This document shows positions 19,317 to 27,431 of a stretch of DNA of 64,000 bases, piece by piece. Each line of letters begins with the position of its first letter. Position 1 is the first letter of the stretch. The notes under the pieces were generated by a model. The model was not told the origin of the DNA and searched no databases. It was given only the letters and a program-made list of their open reading frames with translations. The DNA lies in the NCBI GenBank assembly GCA_963535465.1, contig CAUSWF010000002.1, positions 62,001 through 126,000 of the forward strand, written 5' to 3'. The position numbers and the translations under genes were made by a program. This DNA is from CAUSWF01 sp963535465 (GTDB taxonomy: Bacteria > Bacillota_I > Bacilli_A > RF39 > UBA660).

Positions 19317-20785
19317 AATATAAATTTATAAATAGTTACTCTTTTATAATCTACTTGTTTTCTTGTCTTTTTAAATTCAGGAAAAAATGATTTTATTGTA
19401 TTATTATTCCATGTAAGTTGGTGTTCTTTTAATAAAGGTTTAAATATTTCCTGTATTTCATCTGAAGTATATTCTGATTTATTCAGTTCTACTAATTTAT
19501 TATATATAAAAGGCAAGCCATGTTTAATTTTACTTGTAGCAATATTTGGTGTAAATGAATATTCCTCTGCTTCTTTTAATACTGCTAAACTATCAGAATA
19601 AATTTCACTAATTAAATCGTAGTTATATAGATCCAGTTTTCTAAGATTATCATCGTAAAATATCTTATCATTATGTTTATTAAGATATAAATTATAATAA
19701 GTATCTTTACTAAATAATTTTAATTCAGTTATATAATCATCAGCATCTAATTTATCTGTAAGTTCTGCTTTTCGTATACCTCTTCTTCTGGAATCTTCTA
19801 CTAAATTTAGAAAGTCTGTTTTAATAGTTCCTGCATATCTATGTTTATTTGTATTTAATATAAGTATACATTCATCTTTATATTTAGAATCTCGAAGTCG
19901 TCCACATACTTGTCTAACTTTAGTAGCTATATCTAATACTGTATTAGATACATTAGTATCTGATAATATTATACATAATCCATTTTTATCGTAAATATCA
20001 CATCCTTCAAAAGCACATGATGTATAAAAATTTAAATGTTTTACTTCTGAATTTACTTCTGCATAATTACGTATTTTATTTTTACTATTTACTGAGCATA
20101 CTACTCTATAATCTGGATTATCTAATTTTTTAATGATCGCATTTATTGTAGCTATAGAATTTAAAAATATATGTAAGTTTCTATCTTTATACATATCTAT
20201 AATATATAATAATTCTTTCTGCACATAAAAAGTATCTCGAATATTTAGTTTAACAGGAACAGAATTTTGCCATTCATATGTAATTTGAGGTATATCCTTT
20301 AACTCTTCTAAAATACATTCAGGCTTAAGCGGAGTAGCTGTTAAGAATGCCCAATCTTTAAATTTATTAAAGTTTTGAAGAATATTTACAATAGCATCAT
20401 TTCTAAAACTATAATCATTAAATAATAAGTGATATTCATCTATTAGTAAAAAATAATCTGGATAATTAGGAATTAACTCCATAAGTCTTGGAAGAGAATC
20501 ATATGTAGCTATAATCTTTTTATATTCTAATGCTTTCTTTAAATAATTTTTAATTACTGTATTACCTACATCTCCCGTAACTCCTAGAACATTATCATTT
20601 GATTTAGATATTACTAAATTTTTAGTAGGACTAAGTATTAAACTATTCCGCCTAGCATTGATTTCAAGAGTTGTTCCGCCACAACCTGTGATTCCTTTAT
20701 TAATAAGACAGTGTGATGGTAATTCATTAATTATATCTGATAAATATTGACACTTTTTGTCAATTAAAATTTTTTCATTTTGCAT
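19313..20785 (-). CDS. SF2 DEAD-like helicase, 490 aa
   Basis: First gene of the leftward early operon. Motif I INKGITGCGGTTLE (residues 28-41) is a modified P-loop, motif II is LLIDEYHLL near residue 118, motif III AFLTATPL, and motif VI-like VRQVCGRLRDS near residue 290. This gives a superfamily 2 helicase core with a C-terminal extension of about 180 residues. An origin-opening or early-replication role is suggested by early position next to the repeat-bearing regulatory region. Confidence 0.82.
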   Translation of the reverse strand: MQNEKILIDKKCQYLSDIINELPSHCLINKGITGCGGTTLEINARRNSLILSPTKNLVISKSNDNVLGVTGDVGNTVIKNYLKKALEYKKIIATYDSLPRLMELIPNYPDYFLLIDEYHLLFNDYSFRNDAIVNILQNFNKFKDWAFLTATPLKPECILEELKDIPQITYEWQNSVPVKLNIRDTFYVQKELLYIIDMYKDRNLHIFLNSIATINAIIKKLDNPDYRVVCSVNSKNKIRNYAEVNSEVKHLNFYTSCAFEGCDIYDKNGLCIILSDTNVSNTVLDIATKVRQVCGRLRDSKYKDECILILNTNKHRYAGTIKTDFLNLVEDSRRRGIRKAELTDKLDADDYITELKLFSKDTYYNLYLNKHNDKIFYDDNLRKLDLYNYDLISEIYSDSLAVLKEAEEYSFTPNIATSKIKHGLPFIYNKLVELNKSEYTSDEIQEIFKPLLKEHQLTWNNNTIKSFFPEFKKTRKQVDYKRVTIYKFIL

Positions 20786-20836
20786 ATTTTTAAAATTTTA
20801 AATTTATTAGTACTTAAGTATGAAAAAAGGTTCTCG

Positions 20837-20912
20837 TGTCAAACCTTAATATTATAGTGCCAAGACAAAATCGGGATTGTGTCAAGACATATCTTGTGCA
20901 GTAACCAAGACA
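20837..20912 (+). repeat. Four ~10-bp direct repeats at 21-23 bp spacing (iteron/operator-like)
   Basis: Copies start at 20837 (TGTCAAACCT), 20858 (TGCCAAGACA), 20880 (TGTCAAGACA) and 20903 (AACCAAGACA). Spacings of 21, 22 and 23 bp place them roughly on one face of the helix, as for a repeated protein-binding site. The third copy lies in the imperfect palindrome CAAGACATATCTTG. Upstream of the helicase gene, so operator or iteron function is likely. Confidence 0.6.
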
Positions 20913-21119
20913 ATGCTAAAGTAAATATATTATTTTTATTTTCAAATTATATTTTTAATTTTAACATTTTTTTATTTAATCTTTCCCCCCCCATTTTAAA
21001 AATGTAGTTCGTTTTAAATTTATTATAATATCGTATAAACGAGAGTATAATTAAAAAATTTATAAGTTATATGAGAGAGAGTCCACTCCCTTCGGTCGCC
21101 CCCCGCCTATCGTCGTGGG

Positions 21120-21149
21120 AAAATAGTCTACATTTATAAACTCCTATAT
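21120..21149 (+). promoter_or_regulatory. Promoter-like element, copy 1
   Basis: AAAATAGTCTA followed by TATAAACTCCTATA. The same arrangement recurs at 24382 in the same orientation, each time 90-160 bp ahead of a rightward early gene. A phage- or host-polymerase promoter is the simplest reading. Confidence 0.5.
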
Positions 21150-21241
21150 GAATTTAGGGGATTGAACATTAAAAGATTGTTTAATCCAGGCTAAGTACGC
21201 ATGCCTTAAATTGCGCACACCTCAAAAAGGATTAAGACTTA

Positions 21242-21547
21242 ATGAATTTCATTAATCTTACTCCACACGCTATTGTGCTGAACGATGGTGCAGTGTACCA
21301 GCCTTCTGGTACTATAGCACGCGTTTCGGCTCAGTTCAGCGAGGTTGTAGATGGATTCTGCACACAGACCTTCGGGGATGTTGTAGGACTGCCTGCACCT
21401 CAGGATGGTGTGTACTACATCGTATCTGCTATGGTCTTTGCAGCCACAGACAGAGTTGATGTAGTTGCACCAGCCACTGGGCATCCTGCGTGTGTAAGGA
21501 ATGACAAAGGTCAGATAGTATCTGTACCTTGCTTCCTTAGACACTAA
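21242..21547 (+). CDS. Conserved NLTPH-family phage protein, 101 aa
   Basis: Pattern INLTPHAIVLNDG ... PSGTIARVS ... GLPAPQDGVYYIVSAMV ... RVDVVAPATG is one I recognise from many phages as a conserved small protein without assigned function. First rightward early gene. Codon use is GC-richer than in the rest of the window (CTG, CGT, GCA, GTT). A hairpin-rich leader precedes and follows it. Confidence 0.8.
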   Translation: MNFINLTPHAIVLNDGAVYQPSGTIARVSAQFSEVVDGFCTQTFGDVVGLPAPQDGVYYIVSAMVFAATDRVDVVAPATGHPACVRNDKGQIVSVPCFLRH

Positions 21548-21672
21548 GGACGTGTGGGACTTTGGTTTAGGCAATACCAAAGGTTGTAGATAAAATTGCA
21601 GCTGAGCTAAAGGAGTGGTAGCTTTATGTCCACTCCGTAGTTTATAATTCTTTTATAAACTTTAATAAAATC
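21548..21672 (+). promoter_or_regulatory. Hairpin-rich intergenic leader
   Basis: Contains CTTTGGT...ACCAAAG and GGAGTGG...CCACTCC stems between two early genes. CCACTCC also occurs in the 21.08 kb leader. Possible attenuator or mRNA-stability element; no U-tract terminator seen. Confidence 0.4.
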
Positions 21673-22296
21673 ATGGCAAAACGTGATTCTTATTTAAAGC
21701 TTATAGTCAGAGCAGAATTCGAAGAGAAGACTGTCTGTGCTTATGAAGATGGGGATGAAACTTTCCACACAATACATCACGGCGATGCTTGTGAGGCAAG
21801 TACATTTCAGGTCTTCAAAAGGGCATGGGTAGAAGTTTATTCGATCTTTCCTGCGGAAAAGAAGTTATTGAAAGAATTTAATGACTTAGTTGCATCTAAG
21901 AAGGATGCATTCTACGCATTAAGAGATTCTTTCAGTGAGTTCTATGAATTCCCTAAGATCGAGATAAACACTTCTCGTGTGGAGTTCTGCGAAGAAGAGA
22001 GAAAGCTAGGAGAGTTAGACCTCACTGAAGAAGAGTATGATCAGTTAAAAGCTGATAAGGACTTCTTTAGTAAAAGAGGTACTTTCGTTATATGCTATAA
22101 CGGAAAGAACTTCAATGGTCTAGCTATTGCTGGTCAACCTGGATTCAACTCTAAATTTAACTGGGAACAGTTAAGATCAGAGTGGCATCCTAAGGAGATC
22201 AGCGGCATTCTTAGAGAAGATTGGGATTACCTGAAAAACAGGGATTACAGTCTTTTCGAAGACTTGCTCGAGGCTAGTCTCTCTGAACTGATGTAA
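21673..22296 (+). CDS. Acidic early protein, 207 aa
   Basis: Strongly acidic (many Glu/Asp clusters, for example EEERKLGELDLTEEEYDQL) with scattered Cys and Trp and no membrane segment. Unknown family. High acidity and early timing would be compatible with a DNA-mimic or host-takeover protein, but nothing in the sequence proves that. GC-rich codon use as in neighbouring early genes. Confidence 0.8.
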   Translation: MAKRDSYLKLIVRAEFEEKTVCAYEDGDETFHTIHHGDACEASTFQVFKRAWVEVYSIFPAEKKLLKEFNDLVASKKDAFYALRDSFSEFYEFPKIEINTSRVEFCEEERKLGELDLTEEEYDQLKADKDFFSKRGTFVICYNGKNFNGLAIAGQPGFNSKFNWEQLRSEWHPKEISGILREDWDYLKNRDYSLFEDLLEASLSELM

Positions 22297-22337
22297 GCTC
22301 AAGTTGAGTTGCTAAACTCAATATATAGAAAAAATTA

Positions 22338-22380
22338 GCTATGCGAAGCTACCTCGCAGAATAAGTAGGTAGCATAGTTT
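22338..22380 (+). promoter_or_regulatory. Intercistronic hairpin
   Basis: AGCTATGC...GCTACCT pairs with AGGTAGC...CATAG around a 12-nt loop, 25 nt before the next ATG. No following T-run, so more likely a regulatory or processing hairpin than a terminator. Confidence 0.45.
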
Positions 22381-22404
22381 CAATTATCCTAAACATTAAT
22401 AAAT

Positions 22405-22506
22405 ATGGATAAAAGAATCGTCATCATTGAACCAGACGGACGTGTTGCCGTGTTCAATGATAGAGGGGCTTTCCTCGCTTACTTAGAAAGTAAGAAAGAG
22501 GCGTAG
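22405..22506 (+). CDS. Small early ORF ending in amber, 33 aa (read-through possible)
   Basis: MDKRIVIIEPDGRVAVFNDR and a short helix, ending in TAG. Downstream of the TAG the frame stays open through 23142, joining the next gene's frame, so suppression would give a 245-residue fusion. The linking segment (22507-22632) is hairpin-rich and does not look like folded protein, so I favour two separate genes. Confidence 0.6.
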   Translation: MDKRIVIIEPDGRVAVFNDRGAFLAYLESKKEA

Positions 22507-22632
22507 TCTTCTCGAGTTGTGTTATGCCACACAACGTGTAGACAAAAGGCACCGAGTTCACTTGCTCTCGTAAAAGCAAGTACACTTTTAACAACCAGAA
22601 GTTGCGCACGACACGAATCAGTGCATAAAGTT

Positions 22633-23142
22633 ATGCAGATCGCAAATAACTTTTCAGAGAGAACTTTCGCAGCAGCATCTTTGCTGTCAGCTGGTAGCTC
22701 ATTTAAGATTGTAAAGGTTGACATCTTTACAATCGCAGGTTCAACCAACAGCTACGTTGGCATTGAACTTGAAGGTCAAGAGCGTAAACCTGGCTTGCGT
22801 TCCTTGATCTCTAAGGGGCAATTAGGTCAACCTGTTACCTTTAAAGGTGGCAGAATGACAACTGCTAAGGACCAAACTGTTATCCGTAACGAAGGCACAT
22901 TCGTTACAGAGTTTAAGGATTGGTTGGCAGCTAATCCTGCAGCTACCAACAAGACTGTTTGCGAGCACTGGACCAAGGTGCTTACAGGCAAGTACCTGAA
23001 TTGCGGATTCGGTTCCGCGATCATCAACGAGTACAACAAGGTACGTTGTACCCTCGCACTCTCAGTGTCAGATCAGCCTGATGCTGAGTTTACAAAGTTA
23101 ACCGCAGAGCAAGAGACAGCTCTGCAGTATGCATCTATCTAA
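22633..23142 (+). CDS. Early protein, 169 aa
   Basis: Start chosen at ATG CAG ATC (MQIANNFSERTF), matching the MQI start of the related-looking early gene at 24533. FKIVKVDIFTIAGSTNSY then a Lys/Gly-rich middle and a helical C-terminus. The frame is open back to 22405 across a TAG. Unknown function; GC-richer codon use like its neighbours. Confidence 0.7.
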   Translation: MQIANNFSERTFAAASLLSAGSSFKIVKVDIFTIAGSTNSYVGIELEGQERKPGLRSLISKGQLGQPVTFKGGRMTTAKDQTVIRNEGTFVTEFKDWLAANPAATNKTVCEHWTKVLTGKYLNCGFGSAIINEYNKVRCTLALSVSDQPDAEFTKLTAEQETALQYASI

Positions 23143-23212
23143 GTCTCTGTCCTGAGCATGACATTAAAAGGCTCTTTCTTTTTTAATATAAACACTTTAA
23201 AAAAATACAATT

Positions 23213-23593
23213 ATGAAAGAGAAATTAATAACAAACTTAATAAATCTAGGTGCTGAAATAGTAAACCACCCAGATAAAGACAAAGCTATTTCTTGGTTAA
23301 AGATCTGGGGATTAGATTCTCCTGACACAGAAGCTCTTATAGAACTGTTGTGTCGTAAATATAAAGAGAATAATAAATTTTCTTGTAAGTTATTTTACTG
23401 GAACCTAGAAGACGGATGGAAAGTTTATCACAAACTCAAAGAAGCTGCGAAGAATATGCAATTAGACGAAGAAACTCGCTATGTTGCAAGTAGCTTACTG
23501 CATGACGGATCTCCGTCTGCAATGGGCTACAGTCTAAGGATGAATGCTTACTATATAGAACATTTCATTAAGATTGTAACATTTGCATGTTAA
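23213..23593 (+). CDS. Early helical protein, 126 aa
   Basis: Helical, with ISWLKIWGLDSPDTEALIEL and LHDGSPSAMGYSLRMNAYYI. No motif recognised. Lies in the rightward early cluster with A-rich spacing before its ATG. Confidence 0.72.
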   Translation: MKEKLITNLINLGAEIVNHPDKDKAISWLKIWGLDSPDTEALIELLCRKYKENNKFSCKLFYWNLEDGWKVYHKLKEAAKNMQLDEETRYVASSLLHDGSPSAMGYSLRMNAYYIEHFIKIVTFAC

Positions 23594-23629
23594 AATATCA
23601 ATCAGTTATTTATTTAATATTTCACAACT

Positions 23630-23868
23630 ATGAATAAAAGCATGTTTGTGGCAACATTAAGAGGAAAAATGTTTGGCAGGAGTGTTCTTTATTTAAGATA
23701 ATTGCTGATACACAAGAGCATACTTTAAACAATCTTGCTAAAGATATTAGTTCTCAATATGGAATTAATGTGTCTGAGTTTCATTATGATCATGGGTACC
23801 TTAAAGCCCAGACCTCAAATGAAAATATTACGATCTATATAGAAGAAGTGAACTTAGAAGAGGTGTGA
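23630..23868 (+). pseudogene. Early gene disrupted by a frameshift in an A-run (or slippage)
   Basis: ATG AAT AAA AGC runs only 23 codons, but adding one A to the AAAA run restores a full frame: MNKKHVCGNIKRKNVWQECS continuing to IYIEEVNLEEV and TGA. The second part is clearly protein-like. Either a single-base deletion or sequence error, or expression by slippage. About 79 aa if intact; function unknown. Confidence 0.6.
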
Positions 23869-23884
23869 CAACCTCTTCTTTTAT
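23856..23884 (+). terminator. Intrinsic terminator
   Basis: AGAAGAGGT and ACCTCTTCT pair across a 6-nt loop, followed by TTTTAT. Overlaps the end of the frameshifted gene. Confidence 0.75.
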
Positions 23885-23907
23885 ATTAATATTTAAAATA
23901 TAGAACT

Positions 23908-24132
23908 ATGTTTACATTCATAATTAATAGTATTGAACTACTTCAAGATAAGAAAGGTACAATAGGTCATCATGCAGTGGTAGCCTGTGCCAACGAAGTA
24001 ACCGAAGAGGTTCGTCAAAAAGTGGGAGTACAAGTTAAAAAAAGATTCGGTCTAACATTGGATACAACAACAGGAAAGACATCTGATCCAGATGTCTTTC
24101 TGACCATTTCAACTACTATTTTAATAAAATAA
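23908..24132 (+). CDS. Early protein, 74 aa
   Basis: MFTFIINSIELLQDKKGTIG, then VRQKVGVQVKKRFGLTLDTT; looks like a small alpha/beta fold. Preceded by a terminator and A-rich spacer. No family recognised. Confidence 0.68.
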   Translation: MFTFIINSIELLQDKKGTIGHHAVVACANEVTEEVRQKVGVQVKKRFGLTLDTTTGKTSDPDVFLTISTTILIK

Positions 24133-24140
24133 AATAAACT

Positions 24141-24296
24141 ATGTTACAGTACAATAATAAATCACTCAGATTTTGCTCTTACTCTGATATAGAGAATAAG
24201 GAGCATAAGTGGATCGGTCAAACAAGAACTGATGAGTTCGGACGATCATTACAAATCTGGCAAGTAGGCGATGCCTACTATGCCTGCATAGCTTAA
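24141..24296 (+). CDS. Small early protein, 51 aa
   Basis: MLQYNNKSLRFCSYSDIENK, then WIGQTRTDEFGRSLQIWQVG; a compact beta-like composition with several aromatics. Follows the 74-aa gene after 8 nt and is followed by a terminator. Confidence 0.62.
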   Translation: MLQYNNKSLRFCSYSDIENKEHKWIGQTRTDEFGRSLQIWQVGDAYYACIA

Positions 24297-24301
24297 AGAA
24301 T

Positions 24302-24336
24302 AAAGGGAAGGCTTCGGCTTTCCCTTTATTTTTTCT
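24302..24336 (+). terminator. Strong intrinsic terminator
   Basis: AAAGGGAAGGC TTCG GCTTTCCCTTT, an ultrastable tetraloop hairpin followed by ATTTTTTC. Ends the first rightward early unit. Confidence 0.92.
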
Positions 24337-24381
24337 CTATATGCTTGCTGGGAGGAGAGAAAATAGTCTTTTCTTCACTTA

Positions 24382-24409
24382 AAAATAGTCTATGTATAAA
24401 CTGCTACAT
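24382..24409 (+). promoter_or_regulatory. Promoter-like element, copy 2
   Basis: AAAATAGTCTA then TATAAACTGCTACA, matching the element at 21120. Sits between a terminator and the next early gene, the expected place for a promoter. Confidence 0.55.
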
Positions 24410-24532
24410 TACCTTAGCGGAAAGACTACAATGTTTATGTATAGGCTGAAACAGCCAAAAGAAATCCTATACATCACATTGTACGCTAAATTCAATAAGT
24501 AATAATTAAAAGTATCTTTTGGCAAATTAATC

Positions 24533-25069
24533 ATGCAAATAGTAGAAGCAATGAACAGAGAGTTGGAAATGGTAGTAGCTAATGGTGGTAAGCAGCAGGA
24601 TGCTTTCAGTAGCAAGGCTATTCAGTCAGAAATTGAGACTCTTGAGAAGGGTGATGTATTCCAGGTATTTGGAAAGGTATTCAGTTCTCCTGTTCGTAGA
24701 GGTTCTAATGCCATTGCAGAATACAAACAGGCTCGTGTGTTTAAGATGAAGGATGGTAAAGCTGATCCAGACTCTATGAGAATTGTAAACATTTACCCAT
24801 CATTCTTTAACAAGAGTGTAGTGGAAGTAAACGAGAAGTGTGAGCGTACAGGTCGCATTATTCGTGCTGACGGTAGTGTTTGCCAGGCTTATAAGAGCCA
24901 TGGTAATGTTACTAAAGGTTGGGATCAAGTAATCGAGGGTAAAGTAATCGAAGTTACTGAGGTAACACCTGTACTACGCAAACGTTATGGTACAGAGAAC
25001 CAGACACAGACTACCAAAGTGTGCAACTTTGAGTATTCTGATGTTACATTACCAGAACTCGATGCATAA
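24533..25069 (+). CDS. Early protein, 178 aa
   Basis: LEKGDVFQVFGKVFSSPVRR, EYKQARVFKMKDGK and IEGKVIEVTEVTPVLRKRYG suggest a beta-rich, possibly OB-like, fold; not strong enough to name it. Own promoter-like element and terminator upstream, GC-richer codons. Probably highly expressed early. Confidence 0.78.
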   Translation: MQIVEAMNRELEMVVANGGKQQDAFSSKAIQSEIETLEKGDVFQVFGKVFSSPVRRGSNAIAEYKQARVFKMKDGKADPDSMRIVNIYPSFFNKSVVEVNEKCERTGRIIRADGSVCQAYKSHGNVTKGWDQVIEGKVIEVTEVTPVLRKRYGTENQTQTTKVCNFEYSDVTLPELDA

Positions 25070-25262
25070 CATATACACATTGAAGGGTTACCTTATAGGT
25101 AACTCTTCTTTATGTATAAAATCAGGGCAATACATTGATTTAGTTTCTGTTAATCCGATTTTACCGAGGTTAAAAGAAGGCTTTTTCAATGTATTGTTGA
25201 AAAATGGCAGATATGAATTAATTGATGCCAAGTGGACTACTCCACTCAAGATAGACCATTAA
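25062..25262 (+). CDS. Small early protein, 66 aa
   Basis: ATG overlaps the end of the 178-aa gene. MHNIYTLKGYLIGNSSLCIK then a beta-rich body. Unknown; coupled to the gene upstream. Confidence 0.65.
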   Translation: MHNIYTLKGYLIGNSSLCIKSGQYIDLVSVNPILPRLKEGFFNVLLKNGRYELIDAKWTTPLKIDH

Positions 25263-25595
25263 GAGTAGTGCGTTGGTGAGAGTAATCTCACCAGGTTGGT
25301 TGTTATAAAGTGTTTATTTATTGAGGAGTTAGGGAGTGATGGTGAAGGGAAGGCTGTGTGAGCGCACAGAACCACCCACCAACCATTCTCTCTTTCCCCA
25401 ATAAAATCATTTTTTAAAAAATAAGGATTTGTATAATACTCTCTTAAAAACAAATATAATGTAATCATTTCAATTAAAAATTATTAAATAAATGATTTTA
25501 AAATAAAGTCATTAATGAAATACACAGTTTGTGAAAATAGTGTATTTTTTCTTTAAAAAATTCGTGTCAACAAACAAATAAACACTAATAAAAAT
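25263..25595 (+). other. Gene-free stretch with hairpins
   Basis: GGTGAGA...TCTCACC lies right after the preceding gene, and GGTTGGTTG near 25293 can pair with CAACC near 25380. The rest is AT-rich leader. The 69-aa reverse ORF here looks like a shadow of these repeats. The segment probably marks the end of the GC-rich early unit. Confidence 0.4.
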
Positions 25596-25721
25596 ATGGA
25601 ATTATTATTATTTATCATATTATTGGTAATTACATTAATATGTATTGCCAATTTAGCTAGTAAATTAGGTAAAGATTTTAATAGCTTCTTAGAAGAAAAA
25701 TTTCCAAATATTAAAGAATAA
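25596..25721 (+). CDS. Small membrane protein, 41 aa
   Basis: One transmembrane helix (LLLFIILLVITLICIANLA), then a polar tail. Codon use returns to the AT-rich norm of the window. Confidence 0.6.
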   Translation: MELLLFIILLVITLICIANLASKLGKDFNSFLEEKFPNIKE

Positions 25722-25732
25722 AATTCAAAAGT

Positions 25733-26170
25733 ATGTATATAATAACCATTTTAGGCATTCTAGGAATATTAATCATTATTCTAGGAATAATATGCTATAA
25801 TAAGAAACAAAATAAGAAAATTTTAAAGGAACAATTAAAAACTTTAAAAGAACTTAGAGACAATATAATTGCATCAAAAAATCTTATTGACTTATATCAT
25901 ATACATAAACGTATATTTAAAGAGTTTGAAAAGTATTATATTCCTTCTTGTATAGGCATTTCTAAATATGGATTTTTTAGAGCTTCTTCTAGAGAAGATT
26001 TAGATCCAGATAATATTTTCTTAGGAAATATTTTTGGATTAAATACTTTAAATCTTTCATATTGGAATTCTTATAATGATATAGAAATAAAAAATTTAAT
26101 TCTAAATCAATATAAACAAATATTGTCTTTAGGATTAATTAATATTAAAAATAAAATTAATAATGAGTAA
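25733..26170 (+). CDS. Membrane-anchored protein, 145 aa
   Basis: N-terminal transmembrane helix (residues 2-22, IITILGILGILIIILGIICY), then a cytoplasmic-looking helical domain rich in Lys/Asn/Leu. No family recognised. Confidence 0.7.
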   Translation: MYIITILGILGILIIILGIICYNKKQNKKILKEQLKTLKELRDNIIASKNLIDLYHIHKRIFKEFEKYYIPSCIGISKYGFFRASSREDLDPDNIFLGNIFGLNTLNLSYWNSYNDIEIKNLILNQYKQILSLGLINIKNKINNE

Positions 26171-26241
26171 CGATGCTTGCTGGCTTTTTACAGCCTTATT
26201 CTATTTATTTATATATGTTTTTTCAAAATCCAATAAACAAG

Positions 26242-26694
26242 ATGAGTGATATTATTATTATTTACCCAAAGGATTATCCACAGGTAACAAAAGAAGCTTT
26301 ACAAAAAGCTAACCATATTATTACAGTAGTTAATGCCACAAATATTGATGGTGCTATTGAACAATTGGAAAGAGTCTATAAGTTAACGGCTGATTACCCA
26401 GAACTTATACAAGACAAATTAGCATTAGTAATTAATGACACTACTCTTGTTAATTTTCCAGAATCTACTTTAGAAATTCTCCAAAATTTAAGAGTATTCA
26501 TACAAGTAACGACAACTAAGAATTTAGAAGTAACATTAGCTACAGCTATCGCTTTAGATGCTATGCTTATATTTCCAAAAGAGTTTATAGAAGAACAACA
26601 TTCCGATTTAGTCATGCTTACTTTAATGGCTATGAGAATGAATAATCGTCTTATAACTCGATTACCTAACTCTGCAGAAAAATTATCTTTCTAA
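26242..26694 (+). CDS. Conserved-looking protein, 150 aa
   Basis: Start set at MSDIIIIYPKDYPQVTKEAL rather than an upstream ATG whose product would begin with an unlikely hydrophobic leader. Rossmann-like alternation of helices and strands (HIITVVNATNIDGA, KLALVINDTTLV). Function unknown. Stop overlaps the next ATG (TAATG). Confidence 0.72.
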   Translation: MSDIIIIYPKDYPQVTKEALQKANHIITVVNATNIDGAIEQLERVYKLTADYPELIQDKLALVINDTTLVNFPESTLEILQNLRVFIQVTTTKNLEVTLATAIALDAMLIFPKEFIEEQHSDLVMLTLMAMRMNNRLITRLPNSAEKLSF

Positions 26695-27002
26695 TGGGAT
26701 TAATCAAAACAATAAATACTAAAATTCAATCAGCTGTTGCGAAGAAAGTACCAACAGCTGATGAGGCTTATTCTCAAGCTTTATTTAATGCTTCATCAAT
26801 AGAAGAAGTAATTAAGTTTGAAAAAGAATGTATTATTGATAAGATACAAGATGCAATAATGCATAAGCAGACACATGTATTTTATGTGCCTACAGATCAA
26901 CTTGATTATTCTTCTATAGAAGAAGAACTAAAAGAGAAAGGATACAATGTGATCAAATATAATGACCCTTTTGATTACTGGATAATTAATTGGAATCATT
27001 AA
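26694..27002 (+). CDS. Small alpha/beta protein, 102 aa
   Basis: MGLIKTINTKIQSAVAKKVP, acidic middle, and a C-terminus VIKYNDPFDYWIINW. Coupled to the gene upstream and followed by a long hairpin at 27009. Confidence 0.7.
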   Translation: MGLIKTINTKIQSAVAKKVPTADEAYSQALFNASSIEEVIKFEKECIIDKIQDAIMHKQTHVFYVPTDQLDYSSIEEELKEKGYNVIKYNDPFDYWIINWNH

Positions 27003-27008
27003 CAACTT

Positions 27009-27057
27009 TTAACAATTATAGATTTGAGAATCTTATTTTCGAGTCTATAATTGTTAA
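27009..27057 (+). terminator. Long perfect hairpin, 14-bp stem
   Basis: TTAACAATTATAGA and TCTATAATTGTTAA are exact reverse complements around a 21-nt loop, right after a stop codon. AT-rich with no clear T-tract, so terminator or mRNA 3'-end protection is uncertain. Confidence 0.5.
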
Positions 27058-27071
27058 ACATTTCATAAAAT

Positions 27072-27304
27072 ATGAGTAGAAGTTATAAAAAATCTAAAGT
27101 TTATAACATTTTGCAGATCATGAATCTGACAAAGAAGATAAAGTAAGATCTCACAAGAAGTTCAGAAGAACAGCCAAATATAAAATGAAAATTGATGCAG
27201 ATCTTCCAAATAAACTTTCTGAAGTGGACGATATTTGGGATTATAGCTCTAAAGGAGTAAATATTTATGATGAAAATATAGATCCAAAATATTTAAGAAA
27301 ATGA
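27072..27304 (+). pseudogene. MSRSYKK-family small basic protein with a frameshift at a T-run
   Basis: MSRSYKKSKVYN then the frame shifts; one extra T in ATTTTGC would restore FADHESDKEDKVRSHKKFRR and continue to a TGA overlapping the next ATG. MSRSYKK starts are common in small basic proteins of Bacteroidota phages. About 77 aa if intact. Single-base lesion, sequence error or slippage. Confidence 0.6.
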
Positions 27305-27426
27305 ACACAGCAAAAAAATATAAATTATATGATTCAAAAGATCATTTAATTTGTTCTTTTCAATCTTATCAACAAGCATCAGTTTATAAATTAGCTTATG
27401 GTAATAAAGGTTGGTATATAAAATAA
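27301..27426 (+). CDS. Small protein, 41 aa
   Basis: MNTAKKYKLYDSKDHLICSF then QSYQQASVYKLAYGNKGWYIK. ATG overlaps the preceding TGA. Unknown. Confidence 0.55.
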   Translation: MNTAKKYKLYDSKDHLICSFQSYQQASVYKLAYGNKGWYIK

Positions 27427-27431
27427 AAAAT

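Larger units (their letters stand above)
20786..21241. promoter_or_regulatory. Divergent early regulatory region
   Basis: A 456-bp gene-free stretch between the leftward early operon and the rightward early genes. It holds four ~10-bp repeats (20837-20912), a run of eight C (20985-20992) unusual in this AT-rich genome, a GC-rich segment with CCACTCCCTTCGGTCG and GTCGTGGG able to pair, and a promoter-like element at 21120. Promoters for both directions must lie here. It is also a candidate replication origin (inference). Confidence 0.6.

Noticed and set aside
21239..21580. Minus ORF of 113 aa opposite the NLTPH gene
   Set aside because: Exact antisense shadow of a recognisable gene.
22479..22748. 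Minus ORFs of 89 and 70 aa (22479-22748, 22827-23039)
   Set aside because: Antisense to the early gene; GC-richer codons generate long shadows here.
25259..25468. Minus ORF of 69 aa in the gap after the early cluster
   Set aside because: Covers inverted repeats and has no neighbours on that strand.
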